Notes: generated from the sequence alone by a model not told the origin. 64,000 bases of DNA from Daejeonia sp002484105 (GCF_051175565.1 NZ_CP195105.1:1488001-1552000), one strand, 5' to 3'; shown: positions 8,562-17,823, counted from the stretch's first letter. A program made the numbers and translations.

Positions 8562-9008
8562 ATGAAAGTGAAAGTAATGAAAATAAGAATAGCAGATGAT
8601 ATGGTGCAAAAAGACCAGCAGCATCTGGACGATTTTCTCCGCAACAACGAAGTCCTGAAATTCGAATCGGCTTTTGTCTCAGCAAAAGAAAGTTATTGGT
8701 CTGTAATTCTTTATTACAACGAAATACTCCAGAAAGTGAGCGAAGCAAAGCTTGAAAAATATGCTGCCGAAAACGAAACGCTTTCGCCAGACGAAATCCG
8801 AATTCTCGACTCTCTGAAAATATGGAGAAGTGAAAAAGCGCGAGAGCAGAAACTGCCGACGTATTTCATCGCCACCAACAAAGAACTGTTTTCGGTTGCC
8901 AAATACAAACCTGCACGCAAAGAAGAACTTCAGGAAATAAAAGGTTTCGGAAAGCACAAAATCGAAAATTACGGTGAGGAAATCATAGGCATTATAGAAA
9001 GTGTATAA
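8562..9008 (+). CDS. HRDC-domain protein
   Basis: The second half (WRSEKAREQKLPTYFIATNK through LQEIKGFGKHKIENYGEEI) is a clear HRDC domain, the helical nucleic-acid-binding module found at the end of RecQ helicases and RNase D. The first half (about 60 residues) is not recognised. A free-standing 148-residue HRDC protein is common in Flavobacteriia. Two ATGs compete: 8562 and 8577 (MKIRIADDM); the second may be the true start. Immediately behind ssb, which suits a DNA-metabolism role. The RecQ encoded at 17.9 kb has no obvious HRDC domain of this kind, so the two could act in trans, but this is inference. Confidence 0.82.
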   Translation: MKVKVMKIRIADDMVQKDQQHLDDFLRNNEVLKFESAFVSAKESYWSVILYYNEILQKVSEAKLEKYAAENETLSPDEIRILDSLKIWRSEKAREQKLPTYFIATNKELFSVAKYKPARKEELQEIKGFGKHKIENYGEEIIGIIESV

Positions 9009-9108
9009 AACGGAATATCTCCGCAGAAGACAATAACCATTCTAATATTACCACAGCACATCTGATGAAAAGAACAGTTGCAGGGCCGGATTCTGCAGCT
9101 GTTTTTTT

Positions 9109-9116
9109 TATCTTTG
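9109..9116 (+). promoter_or_regulatory. -7 box (TATCTTTG) for the GNAT gene
   Basis: Perfect TAnnTTTG, 16 bases before the ATG at 9133. Confidence 0.55.
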
Positions 9117-9132
9117 GCAAAAATTAGCACTT

Positions 9133-9618
9133 ATGCCCGCCATTATCCGTGAGATCCGTCAGGATGACAATGCTCGTCTTGCAGAAATTATCCGCTCCTG
9201 CTTTCTTGATTTCGAAGTTAAAAACAAATGCGGAACCGTATACTCCGATCCAGATACCGACCGACTTTATGAAGTTTTCCGGAAAAAAGATTCTGTATTG
9301 TTGACCGCCGAAGATGATGGAGAACTTCTTGGCTGCTGCGGTATTTACCCTACAGACAACCTTCCTGATGGTTGCTGCGAGCTGGTGAAATTCTATCTTT
9401 CTGCAGAAGCACGTGGAAAAGGGATCGGCAGAAAACTCCTGGAAAGTGCTTTGCAGAACGCCTCAGACTTTGGTTACCATTCCGTTTATATCGAAAGTCT
9501 GCCCGAATTTTCGCGGGCGGTTTCCATTTACAAAAAACTGGGCTTCCGTTTTCTCGACAGTCCTATGGGCAACTCCGGGCACAGCGGATGCAGTATATGG
9601 ATGATGAAGGAATTTTAA
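9133..9618 (+). CDS. GNAT family N-acetyltransferase
   Basis: Transfers an acetyl group from acetyl-CoA to an amine; the substrate cannot be told. The 161-residue protein has the GNAT acetyl-CoA loop ARGKGIGRKLLE after a beta strand (ELVKFYLSAE) and the usual C-terminal part with YKKLGFRF. The segment is of normal length for a single-domain GNAT. Own promoter, ahead of hisS but separated by 141 bases, so not obviously co-transcribed. Confidence 0.9.
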   Translation: MPAIIREIRQDDNARLAEIIRSCFLDFEVKNKCGTVYSDPDTDRLYEVFRKKDSVLLTAEDDGELLGCCGIYPTDNLPDGCCELVKFYLSAEARGKGIGRKLLESALQNASDFGYHSVYIESLPEFSRAVSIYKKLGFRFLDSPMGNSGHSGCSIWMMKEF

Positions 9619-9671
9619 TGGCAATAGCTGCATAATCTTTTCATTACATTCCTGAATCTCTACAAAATCGC

Positions 9672-9679
9672 TATTTTTG
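9672..9679 (+). promoter_or_regulatory. -7 box (TATTTTTG) for hisS
   Basis: Perfect TAnnTTTG, 80 bases before the hisS ATG, leaving a leader of about 70 bases. Confidence 0.5.
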
Positions 9680-9759
9680 CACAGATGTACGGACTTCAGA
9701 TAAGCCTTTAAGACTGAAATTCGCAACAGAAAAGTATTATTCCAAGTTTATTTTTTACC

Positions 9760-11109
9760 ATGAAACCATCATTAGCCAAAGGAACACGGGACTTCACTGC
9801 TGCAGAAGTAGTGAAAAGACGTTTTATCACGGGGATACTTCAGAGCAATTTTGAAATTTTTGGCTTTCAGCCACTGGAAACACCCAGTTTTGAGAATCTT
9901 TCAACACTCACTGGGAAATATGGTGAGGAAGGCGATCGCCTGATTTTTAAAATCCTGAATTCGGGAAATTTTTTGGACAAAATTCCGTCCGAAGAACTTG
10001 CTGAAAGAAACGCACGAATACTGACCCCAAAAATTTCCGAAAAAGCTCTTCGCTATGATCTTACCGTGCCTTTTGCGCGATTTGTGTCCATGAATCACGG
10101 GCAGCTTACCTTCCCGTACAAGCGTTATCAGATACAGCCGGTATGGCGGGCAGACCGCCCTCAGAAAGGACGTTTCAGAGAATTTTACCAATGCGATGCG
10201 GATGTAGTAGGCAGCGAGAGTCTCTGGCAGGAAGTGGATCTTGTACAACTCTATCTGAAATCGTTCGGAGACCTGAAAATACCGGTGAAAATCCATATCA
10301 ACAACCGTAAAATCTTAGCGGGACTTGCCGAATATGCCGGTATTCCCGATAAGCTGATGGATTTCACCGTGGCACTTGACAAACTTGACAAAATTGGTAA
10401 AGAAGGTGTCATAAAGGAAATGTCCGAAAAAGGAATTTCTGCAGATTCTGCCGCCAAACTTGATTTTCTGTTCAGCCAGACAGGCGATGCTCTGAAAGAC
10501 CTTGCAGCGCTGAAAGAGCGCCTCAGAGAAAGTGAAACCGGAACCCAAGGTGCTGAAGAACTGGAATTTGTTCTTCTCAAATGTTTCGAACTCGGCGTGC
10601 TGCCGGAGCAAATAGCCTTCAATATCACGCTTGCCCGCGGCCTCGATTATTATACCGGCGCTATCTTTGAAGTGAAAGCGGAAGGCGTAGACATCGGCTC
10701 CATCGGAGGTGGTGGCCGTTACAACAATCTTACCGAAGTTTTCGGGGTTAAAAATGTTCCGGGAATCGGAATTTCTTTCGGACTGGACAGAATTTATCTC
10801 GTCATGGAAGAGCTCGGCCTGTTTCCGGAAAATACCAACAGCAAGGTACAGTATCTCTTTGCCAACTATGGCGAAAAAGAAGCATTGCATGCCATGAAAA
10901 TTATGGAGAAACTCCGTGCGCGTGGCATATCAGCCGAGCTTTATCCCGATGGTGGAAAAATGAAAAAATTCTTCAGCTATTCGGAAAAAAGAGGCGTAGA
11001 GAATCTTGTCTTTATCGGGGAAGAAGAAATCAATGACAATACCGTAACCATCAAAAATCAGCAGGACGGACATCAGATTACCGTTCCTCTGGATGATTTT
11101 CTCGGATAA
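9760..11109 (+). CDS. hisS: Histidyl-tRNA synthetase
   Basis: Charges tRNA-His with histidine. The 449-residue class II synthetase has the N-terminal KGTRDF, motif 2 (RYQIQPVWRADRPQKGRFREF followed by QCDADVVG), the histidine-specific LARGLDYYTGAIFE, and motif 3 GIGISFGLDRI, then an anticodon-binding domain. Length is normal. A methyltransferase gene follows 20 bases later and may share its message. Confidence 0.97.
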   Translation: MKPSLAKGTRDFTAAEVVKRRFITGILQSNFEIFGFQPLETPSFENLSTLTGKYGEEGDRLIFKILNSGNFLDKIPSEELAERNARILTPKISEKALRYDLTVPFARFVSMNHGQLTFPYKRYQIQPVWRADRPQKGRFREFYQCDADVVGSESLWQEVDLVQLYLKSFGDLKIPVKIHINNRKILAGLAEYAGIPDKLMDFTVALDKLDKIGKEGVIKEMSEKGISADSAAKLDFLFSQTGDALKDLAALKERLRESETGTQGAEELEFVLLKCFELGVLPEQIAFNITLARGLDYYTGAIFEVKAEGVDIGSIGGGGRYNNLTEVFGVKNVPGIGISFGLDRIYLVMEELGLFPENTNSKVQYLFANYGEKEALHAMKIMEKLRARGISAELYPDGGKMKKFFSYSEKRGVENLVFIGEEEINDNTVTIKNQQDGHQITVPLDDFLG

Positions 11110-11129
11110 ACGGTGGCCAATACTGAATT

Positions 11130-11927
11130 ATGAAGAATTATCTCGAAATCAACCGCCAGTCGTGGAATGCCAAAGTGGAACCCCACATGAAATCAAAATT
11201 TTATGATGTGGAATCCTTTATCAAAGGCAGAAATTCTATTCCTGAGAACGACCGGAAACTACTGGGTGATATTTCGGGTAAAAGCGTTCTTCACCTGCAG
11301 TGTCATTTTGGTCAGGATTCGGTTTCACTTTCCAGAATGGGAGCAGAAGTTACAGGTGCCGACATCTCGGATCTTGCCATAGAAGCCGCAGAAAATCTGG
11401 CAAAAACATGCGGAACCGACACCCATTTTGTCTGTTCGGATCTGTATCACCTTCCCTCAAAACTCAGTGGCAGTTTTGATATCGTTTATACAAGCTATGG
11501 CGTGATTGGCTGGCTTCCGGATCTTGAAAAGTGGGCCGCGGTAATCTCGCATTTTCTGAAACCCGGTGGCAAACTTGTTTTTGCAGAATTCCATCCCTTT
11601 GTGTGGATGTATGATGATCTTTTCGATCATATTGAATACAGCTATTTCAATGAAAAGCCTATTGTGGAAACTGTTCAGGGTACCTATGCCAATCCCGATG
11701 CAGAAATCATTCAGGAATACGTCATGTGGAACCACCCGACATCCGACGTGCTGAACGCAGTCGTCCGGAATGGGCTCGAGATTCTTTCGTTTGACGAATT
11801 CTGCTATTCTCCGTTTCCCTGCTTCAAGGATGTAGAAGAAGTGGATAAGGGGAAATTTCTGCTGTCCAAATTCGGAAATAAGATGCCGGTTACTTTCGCA
11901 TTGTGTGCGGTTAAAAAAGAAGCATAA
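11130..11927 (+). CDS. Class I SAM-dependent methyltransferase
   Basis: Methyltransferase of unknown substrate. The glycine-motif region reads VLHLQCHFGQDSVSLSRMGA with an acidic residue ending the next strand (VTGADIS), the standard SAM-binding pattern; post-I motif and FDIVYTSYGVIGWLPDL follow. Such 265-residue proteins are widespread in Bacteroidota and usually act on small molecules. Twenty bases after hisS, with the bidirectional hairpin at 12046 downstream. Confidence 0.9.
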   Translation: MKNYLEINRQSWNAKVEPHMKSKFYDVESFIKGRNSIPENDRKLLGDISGKSVLHLQCHFGQDSVSLSRMGAEVTGADISDLAIEAAENLAKTCGTDTHFVCSDLYHLPSKLSGSFDIVYTSYGVIGWLPDLEKWAAVISHFLKPGGKLVFAEFHPFVWMYDDLFDHIEYSYFNEKPIVETVQGTYANPDAEIIQEYVMWNHPTSDVLNAVVRNGLEILSFDEFCYSPFPCFKDVEEVDKGKFLLSKFGNKMPVTFALCAVKKEA

Positions 11928-12045
11928 TGAAAATCGGTGAGGTTTGCTTTTCCGGACATTTCACAGGAAATATACGGAACAGACGCGCTTCACTTCTCCG
12001 TCAGTATACTGGTGTTCATCCTGCGGAATATTTCCTGTAAAAAAA

Positions 12046-12072
12046 AATCCGACCCAAAAAAGGGACGGATTC
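12046..12072. terminator. Bidirectional terminator hairpin
   Basis: AATCCG and CGGATT arms with inner CCC/GGG pairing, preceded by a run of A and followed by TCTTT. Lies between the convergent methyltransferase and the 12119 gene. Confidence 0.75.
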
Positions 12073-12118
12073 TTTGTATAATCTAATATGAATGTAAATA
12101 GGTTGAAAAAACTGTTAA

Positions 12119-12355
12119 TTAGGCTTGGTCTTCAACTTTGTTTTTAAGTGCTTCAACTTTATTTTGTACCTGTCCGGCAACGTCATTAGCTTTGTTTTTC
12201 AAATCGCTTCCCCATTTATTGAAATTGTCTTTTGCAGTATTCAACTGGTCTTTCAGAGCCTGCTGCTGTTCCGGAGAAGATTTTTTGTATTTCCACCAAG
12301 CCAGTGCACCAAGTCCGAGTAAAGCGAGAATTCCGTTTCTTTTAGTATTTCCCAT
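12119..12355 (-). CDS. Small YtxH-like helical protein
   Basis: A 78-residue protein with one N-terminal hydrophobic segment (GILALLGLGALAWW) followed by a long amphipathic, lysine- and glutamine-rich helix (QQQALKDQLNTAKDNF ... KNKVEALKNKVEDQA). It resembles YtxH-type general stress proteins that sit at the membrane. There is no proven function. Single gene on the minus strand. Confidence 0.75.
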   Translation of the reverse strand: MGNTKRNGILALLGLGALAWWKYKKSSPEQQQALKDQLNTAKDNFNKWGSDLKNKANDVAGQVQNKVEALKNKVEDQA

Positions 12356-12371
12356 GATTGTTTGTATTTAA

Positions 12372-12735
12372 ATTGTTAATGATTTGCCCGTATTAATGTA
12401 AAATACGTGCCAAAAAAAGATGCTTTCCCTTAAAGTTTTGTTAATTTTTTCAGGAGCTTCATCATTAGGGATTTTTCAGAAAAGGCACACCGGTGTTCCA
12501 CTGTATCTTTCTGCTCGTTCCTCACAGAAAGGATGCCGTTGCACCCCGGGCTATGTTGCTCTTACGGAACTTTCCCGACAGCGAAAACTCCATCCGTACC
12601 CCAAATCAGAAACCAACTCCCGAAAATGGAATTCGTCTTCCTGAGAATACAAAATGGTCATCAGAAAAAAGCCTATGGACTTCGTAAAACAGTGCACTGG
12701 CCAGTGGGTACACAAAATTTTTTGCTTTAACGTAT
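12372..12735. other. 364-bp stretch without a recognisable gene
   Basis: Several short open frames in different phases overlap here but none looks like a protein. The segment around 12535-12600 contains CACCCCGGGCTA followed by CTCTTACGGAACTTT, a pattern I associate with dispersed repeat-derived noncoding DNA in Bacteroidota that generates spurious small reading frames. GC is higher than in ordinary spacers here. It could be a decayed mobile element; I cannot name it. Confidence 0.4.
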
Positions 12736-13167
12736 TTACCTCCTTTCCCTGAAAAATGCTTTTATTAATGGTCTGCATTCGTCTTCAAGAATACCAGTGA
12801 CAATTTCTGTTCTCGGATGAATCTTGATATTCCGGCTGATAAAGCCCCTTTGCTCGTCACGGGCACCAATGACAAGCCGGGAAATCTGTGACCATGCCAA
12901 AGCTCCGGCACACATCGTGCATGGCTCCAGTGTTACATACATCGTACAGTTTACGAGATATTTTCCACCAAGGCAGTTTGCTGCAGAAGTAATGGCCTGC
13001 ATTTCTGCATGTGCTGTAACATCATTGAGGGTTTCTGTAAGATTATGTGAGCGGGCAATAATCCGGTCGTTCAGTACAACAATACATCCTACAGGCACCT
13101 CGTTCTGTTCCGAGGCAGCTATGGCTTCAGAAAGCGCGCATCTCATAAAGTATTCGTCCGTCAGCAT
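12736..13167 (-). CDS. tadA: tRNA-specific adenosine deaminase
   Basis: Converts adenosine 34 to inosine in the anticodon of tRNA-Arg(ACG). The 143-residue protein has the cytidine-deaminase zinc site: HAE at residues 53-55 and PCTMC at 82-86, with NEVPVGCIVV upstream. Length is normal for TadA. A guanine deaminase of the same superfamily is the main alternative, but the N-terminal MRCALSEAIAASE and the tail fit TadA better. Single gene with nothing recognisable on either side for several hundred bases. Confidence 0.92.
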   Translation of the reverse strand: MLTDEYFMRCALSEAIAASEQNEVPVGCIVVLNDRIIARSHNLTETLNDVTAHAEMQAITSAANCLGGKYLVNCTMYVTLEPCTMCAGALAWSQISRLVIGARDEQRGFISRNIKIHPRTEIVTGILEDECRPLIKAFFRERR

Positions 13168-13576
13168 ATGGTATTGATAGGTAAGGTCAGTATTTCGTTT
13201 AAACCCATTGTAAACTTCTGTTTTTCAGTAAAGTAAGTATTAAAGATCAGGATAAATTACTGATGTTAAGTATATTTATGCTTGTAACATTCATACCGAA
13301 ATATCAAATTATCTTTGCTCAAAGCTACGGTTTTGAAAGCATTTTGACAAGTGAAAATACCATTAGATCGTAGCATTGCGTAGCATTTTGTAACGGAAAA
13401 AAGTTTATGGTACGTTGCGAATCCGGTTTTGGGTATTTTTCCGGGCAGAGTTTCGTATGACGAGAAATTAATACTGAACCGATATATGTCAATGTTCGGC
13501 ATTTACCCTGAACTCACGAAATGTAAATGCAGGATCAGGCAGTTTCTTAATTTTGAAAGGGTAGCAGCGTAAATTT
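13168..13576. other. 409-bp stretch without a recognisable gene
   Basis: A 78-residue open frame on the minus strand (13266-13502) has no signal peptide, motif or start context and is not called. A perfect TATCTTTG at 13310-13317 on the plus strand looks like a promoter -7 box, but what follows has only short frames. A small tandem GTAGCATTGC/GTAGCATT occurs near 13380. A small RNA or the remains of a lost gene are possible. Confidence 0.4.
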
Positions 13577-15199
13577 TTAGCGGAACGTTGTCATGATATA
13601 TTCGATGTAATAATTGGGGTCAAACTGCACAGGTTGGGCAGATTTAAGTTGGATGGTTTTCCAGGATGTAGTGGGATCTATCAACTCGTTGCCATTCACA
13701 CGCAAAGGCAGTTTGAAGTTTTCCACCACATTCGTATAGCGGAATTTCAGTTGTTTTCCTTTCTGCGAATATTCCAGTTTAGGAATTTGTACCGTCCTGA
13801 GATATTGGTTGAAAACTGCCGAAAAATCAATTCCTGATTGCTGTATGATGTAATCTTCAATCTGTTTCGTGCTCACAGTCTGGTGATAGAACGTGCGGTT
13901 CAGTCCGCGCAGGATTTGCCGGAATTTTTCATCATTATTCATTACTTGCCGGATGGTATGCAGCATGTTGGCTCCTTTGTAATACATATCGCCACTGCCT
14001 TCGTTGCGCACACCGTATTTCCCGATAATCGGGATATCGTTCAGAATATTGTGGCGGAGTCCCTGCACATATGTTTCAGCGGACTTTTTGTCCATAAAAT
14101 TCTGAGTGAACAGTGTTTCGGAATAGCAGGTAAAGCTCTCATGAATCCACATATCTGCCTGATCTTTTGCGGTAATATTGTTGGCAAACCATTCGTGTCC
14201 GCTTTCGTGTACAATAATAAAATCCCAGTTCAGGCCTACACCGGTTCCTGAAAGATCGCGCCCCAGGTAGCCGTTCATATAATGATTGCCATAGGCGACA
14301 TTGCTCTGGTGTTCCATTCCCAGATAAGGCGTTTCCACAAGTTTGTAGGAATCTTCATAGAAAGGGTATGGGCCAAACCAGTACTCAAAGGCTTTCAGCA
14401 TTGGTTTTACCTGCTGGAACTGTTTTTTTGCCTTTTCCAGATTGCCTTCCAGCACCCAATAGTCGAGGTCGAGTTTCCCTTTCTCGCCATCATAGGTATC
14501 TTTGAAATTCACCAGTTTCCCAATGGTTGGCACAATAGAATAATCGTTAATGGGATTGGTCACTTGCCATGTGAAGATTTTTTTTCCGTTTTCGGTCTTT
14601 TCAGAGATCAGCTTTCCGTTTCCGACACCTGTTAGGTCCGGTGGCGTAATAATGCTCATCGTGATGCCCAGGTCGGGTTCGTCGCTCCAGATATCCTTTA
14701 CCGGAAGCCATACGGAAAGGCCTGTGTCTTCTTGTGCAACGCTCATCCATGGGTTGCCTTTTTCGTCTTTTGTGAACACCCAGCCGCCGTCCCACGGTGC
14801 TTTTTTTGCCATTCTGGGATTTCCGAAATACCGGAACAGAAAGGTTTTTTCTTCACCTTTTTTTACCGGTTTTTCTGATGTTATAAAAATGAAATCTCCA
14901 TCCCGGTTTACGGTATAAGTATTGTCACGATTCAGAAATTCAAACTGCATGGGCTGTTGGAGGTCAATCTGGAAAACCGGCTTTTCCATGTCGCGGGTAA
15001 TGACAAACGTAATGCTATTGGTCCCGGAAATATACTTGCTCTCGAAATCAGGTTCTACCGTGATATCGTATTTTGTAACATCCCAGAAATTCCGAAACTG
15101 TGTATCGGAGCCACGCAGGGTGTCTTTTTTAGTAAACTGCTGGGCTGGTAACCATGTTGAAAACAAAAATACAACACCCAAAAAACTCTTGATATTCAT
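13577..15199 (-). CDS. Secreted M1-family metallopeptidase
   Basis: Zinc aminopeptidase-like enzyme exported to the periplasm. Signal peptide MNIKSFLGVVFLFSTWLPAQQ; an N-terminal beta-rich M1 domain; then the zinc site HESGHEW about residue 330 (HExxH pattern HESGH) with the third ligand in WIHESFTCYSETLF roughly 20 residues on. The 540-residue length matches the shorter bacteroidal M1 peptidases that lack the large C-terminal helical domain. It lies 57 bases downstream of tatC on the same strand and may be read from the same message. Confidence 0.92.
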   Translation of the reverse strand: MNIKSFLGVVFLFSTWLPAQQFTKKDTLRGSDTQFRNFWDVTKYDITVEPDFESKYISGTNSITFVITRDMEKPVFQIDLQQPMQFEFLNRDNTYTVNRDGDFIFITSEKPVKKGEEKTFLFRYFGNPRMAKKAPWDGGWVFTKDEKGNPWMSVAQEDTGLSVWLPVKDIWSDEPDLGITMSIITPPDLTGVGNGKLISEKTENGKKIFTWQVTNPINDYSIVPTIGKLVNFKDTYDGEKGKLDLDYWVLEGNLEKAKKQFQQVKPMLKAFEYWFGPYPFYEDSYKLVETPYLGMEHQSNVAYGNHYMNGYLGRDLSGTGVGLNWDFIIVHESGHEWFANNITAKDQADMWIHESFTCYSETLFTQNFMDKKSAETYVQGLRHNILNDIPIIGKYGVRNEGSGDMYYKGANMLHTIRQVMNNDEKFRQILRGLNRTFYHQTVSTKQIEDYIIQQSGIDFSAVFNQYLRTVQIPKLEYSQKGKQLKFRYTNVVENFKLPLRVNGNELIDPTTSWKTIQLKSAQPVQFDPNYYIEYIMTTFR

Positions 15200-15256
15200 T
15201 TTTTATGGATTTGGTGAACGAAAAAAACAGAGACTTTAGATAAAATCCAGACAAAT

Positions 15257-16114
15257 CTAAGAATTTTCTTCTTTTCCGGATGCCGTTTGCGGCAGGGTAG
15301 TCGTAGCGTTTTCTTTCTGCTGTTTTTTGTAGATTCTTGCAGACATCATCACACTGAATTCATACAGAACAAGCAGCGGAAGGGCAGCGGCCATCATGCT
15401 GAGAACATCTGCCGGAGTGACGACGGCGGCCACCACCATAATCAGAACAATAGCGTGACGGCGGTATGTACGCAGAAACTGTGGCGTAAGAATCCCGACA
15501 TTGGTAAGATAATAGACGATCACCGGAAACTGAAACAGCACACCCATTCCCAGAACTACCTGAAGGAAGAGTGTTGTGTAGTCCGAAAGATCAAAAAGCT
15601 GTGTGATGGAATCGGAAATCCTGAACAGCAATCCGAAATTGATGGCAAAAGGTAAAATGAGATAATATCCTACCAGCATTCCCAGGATAAAAAGAATCCA
15701 CACAAAATTGATGAAAAATGCCGAGTTTTTCTTTTCATTGGGCAAAAGTGCCGGCCTGATGAATTTCCAGAGCTGCCACAATATATATGGCAGGGCAATG
15801 ACAATACCTCCGAAAACAGCCACTGCCATCATGACATTAAACTGCTGGAAAAGTTTCTTTTGCTGTACGGCAAAATTGTCGGGAAGCACAAAACTGTCGC
15901 GCCCAAGATATTCCCGCGAAAAATGGTTGATGACACGGAAAGTAGGAAACTCATTTTTTGTGGGAGCAAAAAAGATATGATCCATAATCCAGTGGACATT
16001 GAAGCCTACTATCAGCGCGCCGATAACAATTGCAATCAGGCTTCTGATGAGGGTTCCGCGCAACTCGCCGATATGTCCCCAGAAGGACATTTCCTTTTCG
16101 TCGTTCATAAACAA
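15257..16114 (-). CDS. tatC: Sec-independent protein translocase subunit TatC
   Basis: Core receptor of the twin-arginine translocase, binding RR signal peptides in the inner membrane. The 285-residue protein begins MFMNDEKEMSFWGHIGELRGTLIRS, where the HIGELR motif is diagnostic, and has about six membrane helices. The first-periplasmic-loop region is longer than in E. coli TatC. A second ATG six bases in (MNDEKEM) is also possible. tatA is not in view. It follows the YcxB-like gene by 54 bases in a minus-strand run that starts with kdsD, a gene order I believe is common in Flavobacteriia. Confidence 0.94.
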   Translation of the reverse strand: MFMNDEKEMSFWGHIGELRGTLIRSLIAIVIGALIVGFNVHWIMDHIFFAPTKNEFPTFRVINHFSREYLGRDSFVLPDNFAVQQKKLFQQFNVMMAVAVFGGIVIALPYILWQLWKFIRPALLPNEKKNSAFFINFVWILFILGMLVGYYLILPFAINFGLLFRISDSITQLFDLSDYTTLFLQVVLGMGVLFQFPVIVYYLTNVGILTPQFLRTYRRHAIVLIMVVAAVVTPADVLSMMAAALPLLVLYEFSVMMSARIYKKQQKENATTTLPQTASGKEENS

Positions 16115-16168
16115 TTCTCGGAATTTGTGATTTTTAGCATTATTTTGCTTGCGAAAATACTCAAAAAA

Positions 16169-16750
16169 TTATTTCCATTTCCAGTTGGGCATATCAGTAT
16201 AAGCGATTTTTTTTTCGTCGGAAATAATATTCAGGTTTTCTTTTATTTCGTCAATATATTCACTGTTTTTCGGGATGACGAGTGCAGTGCCATCTTCCAT
16301 TTTGATGTAGATATACAATGGCGTTTCTGCAATTTCGGTGAAACTGGTGTAGGGGATGGGCGTTTCATTTCCATCTTCCCGGATCACAATACCGGAGTTG
16401 GTGAATTCCAGTGTGCTGTGCTTTTCTGAACTGTCTTTCAGGGATTTGTCCACATATCGGGTGTAGTAATTTTTGTAGCGTACCCTTTCTGTATACTCGC
16501 GCACCACATACAAAATGGCAAACAGCAGGAGATAAATCAGGATGAAAGTCCAGTCCACAGCCTTTTTTCTCTCATAATCCTGAACGATAAAATATCCGGC
16601 AATTAGTAGAAAAATAACGACAAAAACCATTCGGTTGCGTTTTCTTTTGCGTGCCGTCACAGGGTCTGTAGAGGCAAAAAACAGGAAATAATTAATGTAA
16701 TCTTCGCGTCCCAGCACCTGGGTGAAGATTTTTTTGTTCAGTGTCTTCAT
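16169..16750 (-). CDS. YcxB-like membrane protein of unknown function
   Basis: A 193-residue protein with two adjacent membrane helices (VFVVIFLLIAGYFIV and FILIYLLLFAILYVV) followed by a soluble C-terminal domain: TLEFTNSGIVIREDGNE, YTSFTEIAETPLYIYIKM, GTALVIPKNSE. This is the YcxB-like C-terminal pattern, a PH-like fold. The extreme C-terminus NWKWK is aromatic. It lies 18 bases after kdsD and 54 before tatC, so it is probably part of that operon. Function unknown. Confidence 0.75.
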   Translation of the reverse strand: MKTLNKKIFTQVLGREDYINYFLFFASTDPVTARKRKRNRMVFVVIFLLIAGYFIVQDYERKKAVDWTFILIYLLLFAILYVVREYTERVRYKNYYTRYVDKSLKDSSEKHSTLEFTNSGIVIREDGNETPIPYTSFTEIAETPLYIYIKMEDGTALVIPKNSEYIDEIKENLNIISDEKKIAYTDMPNWKWK

Positions 16751-16768
16751 AGTGTCGTTGTTTTCGGT

Positions 16769-17728
16769 TTAGTTGATTCCTTCTTCCAGAAGTCTGTGAA
16801 GGTCGATAATGCCGAAATATTTTCCCTGATCTGTTACCACGAGCTGTCCGATGCTGTTGGCCTTCAGAATTTTCATGGCGTCTTTGGCAAGGGCACTTTT
16901 CTCAATGGTTTTCGGGTTGGGACTCATGATATCTGCCGCTGTGATATGGCTGATGTCATTATTTTTCATCAGCATGCGTCTCAGGTCGCCATCGGTTACT
17001 ACACCCGTTATTTTTCCATCGTGTGTAACCACTGTGATGCCGTGTGTAGAGGCACTTACGGAGATGATGACCTCACGTATGCCTGCATTTTGGTCTACCT
17101 GAGGTTTCTGCGAGGAAAGAAACTGCTCTACTCTGGAAGTAAGGTTTTTTCCAAGGCTGCCGCCAGGGTGAAATTTTGCGAAATCATTTTCACGGAAACC
17201 TTTGATCTCCATAAGGCATACGGCGAGCGCATCACCCAGCGCCATCTGTACGGTGGTAGAGCTTGTGGGAGCCAGCTTGATCGGGCAGGCTTCTTTCTCC
17301 ACATGGGTGTTCAGTACCACATTGGACTGTGCTGCAAGTTTGCTCTGCATATTTCCGGTCATACCAATAAGAGCAGCGGAATATTCTTTCAGATAGGGCA
17401 CAAGGTTGGCAATTTCCGGTGAATTTCCGGAGTTGGAGATACATAGTACAACATCCTGTTTCTGGATCAGTCCAAGGTCGCCATGTATGGCTTCTGAAGC
17501 ATGGAGAAACTGTGCAGGAGTTCCGGTAGAATTCAGCGTGGCGACTATTTTGTTGCCCACATGGGCTGATTTTCCGATACCCACCACGATAAGCTTTCCT
17601 TTGGCGTGGCTGATGATTTCCACTGCTTTAATAAAACTGTCGCCCAGGCGGTTCTGGAGATGCTGCAGTTCTGAAATTTCAATTTCAATGGATTCTTTTG
17701 CAAGAGACAGGATTTCTTTGGTATTCAT
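16769..17728 (-). CDS. kdsD: KpsF/GutQ-type arabinose-5-phosphate isomerase
   Basis: Interconverts ribulose-5-phosphate and D-arabinose-5-phosphate, the precursor of KDO in lipopolysaccharide. The 319-residue protein has an N-terminal sugar-isomerase (SIS) domain (VGIGKSAHVGNKIVATLNS, then HASEAIHGDLG with the key histidine) and two C-terminal CBS domains (GVVTDGDLRRML and the last 60 residues). Length and domain order are standard. First gene of the minus-strand run to tatC. The divergent recQ lies 134 bases away across an AT-rich spacer. Confidence 0.95.
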   Translation of the reverse strand: MNTKEILSLAKESIEIEISELQHLQNRLGDSFIKAVEIISHAKGKLIVVGIGKSAHVGNKIVATLNSTGTPAQFLHASEAIHGDLGLIQKQDVVLCISNSGNSPEIANLVPYLKEYSAALIGMTGNMQSKLAAQSNVVLNTHVEKEACPIKLAPTSSTTVQMALGDALAVCLMEIKGFRENDFAKFHPGGSLGKNLTSRVEQFLSSQKPQVDQNAGIREVIISVSASTHGITVVTHDGKITGVVTDGDLRRMLMKNNDISHITAADIMSPNPKTIEKSALAKDAMKILKANSIGQLVVTDQGKYFGIIDLHRLLEEGIN

Positions 17729-17823
17729 TCTCTGTTACTAGGATTAATCAGTAAAAATGCGTATGCAAATTTGGCGAAAAAATTATTAGCATCACATTAT
17801 TTTTATTTCTGATATTTATTTAG

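Noticed and set aside
13266..13502. A 78-codon open frame on the minus strand
   Set aside because: No promoter, signal, motif or composition typical of the neighbouring proteins; probably chance in an AT-rich spacer.
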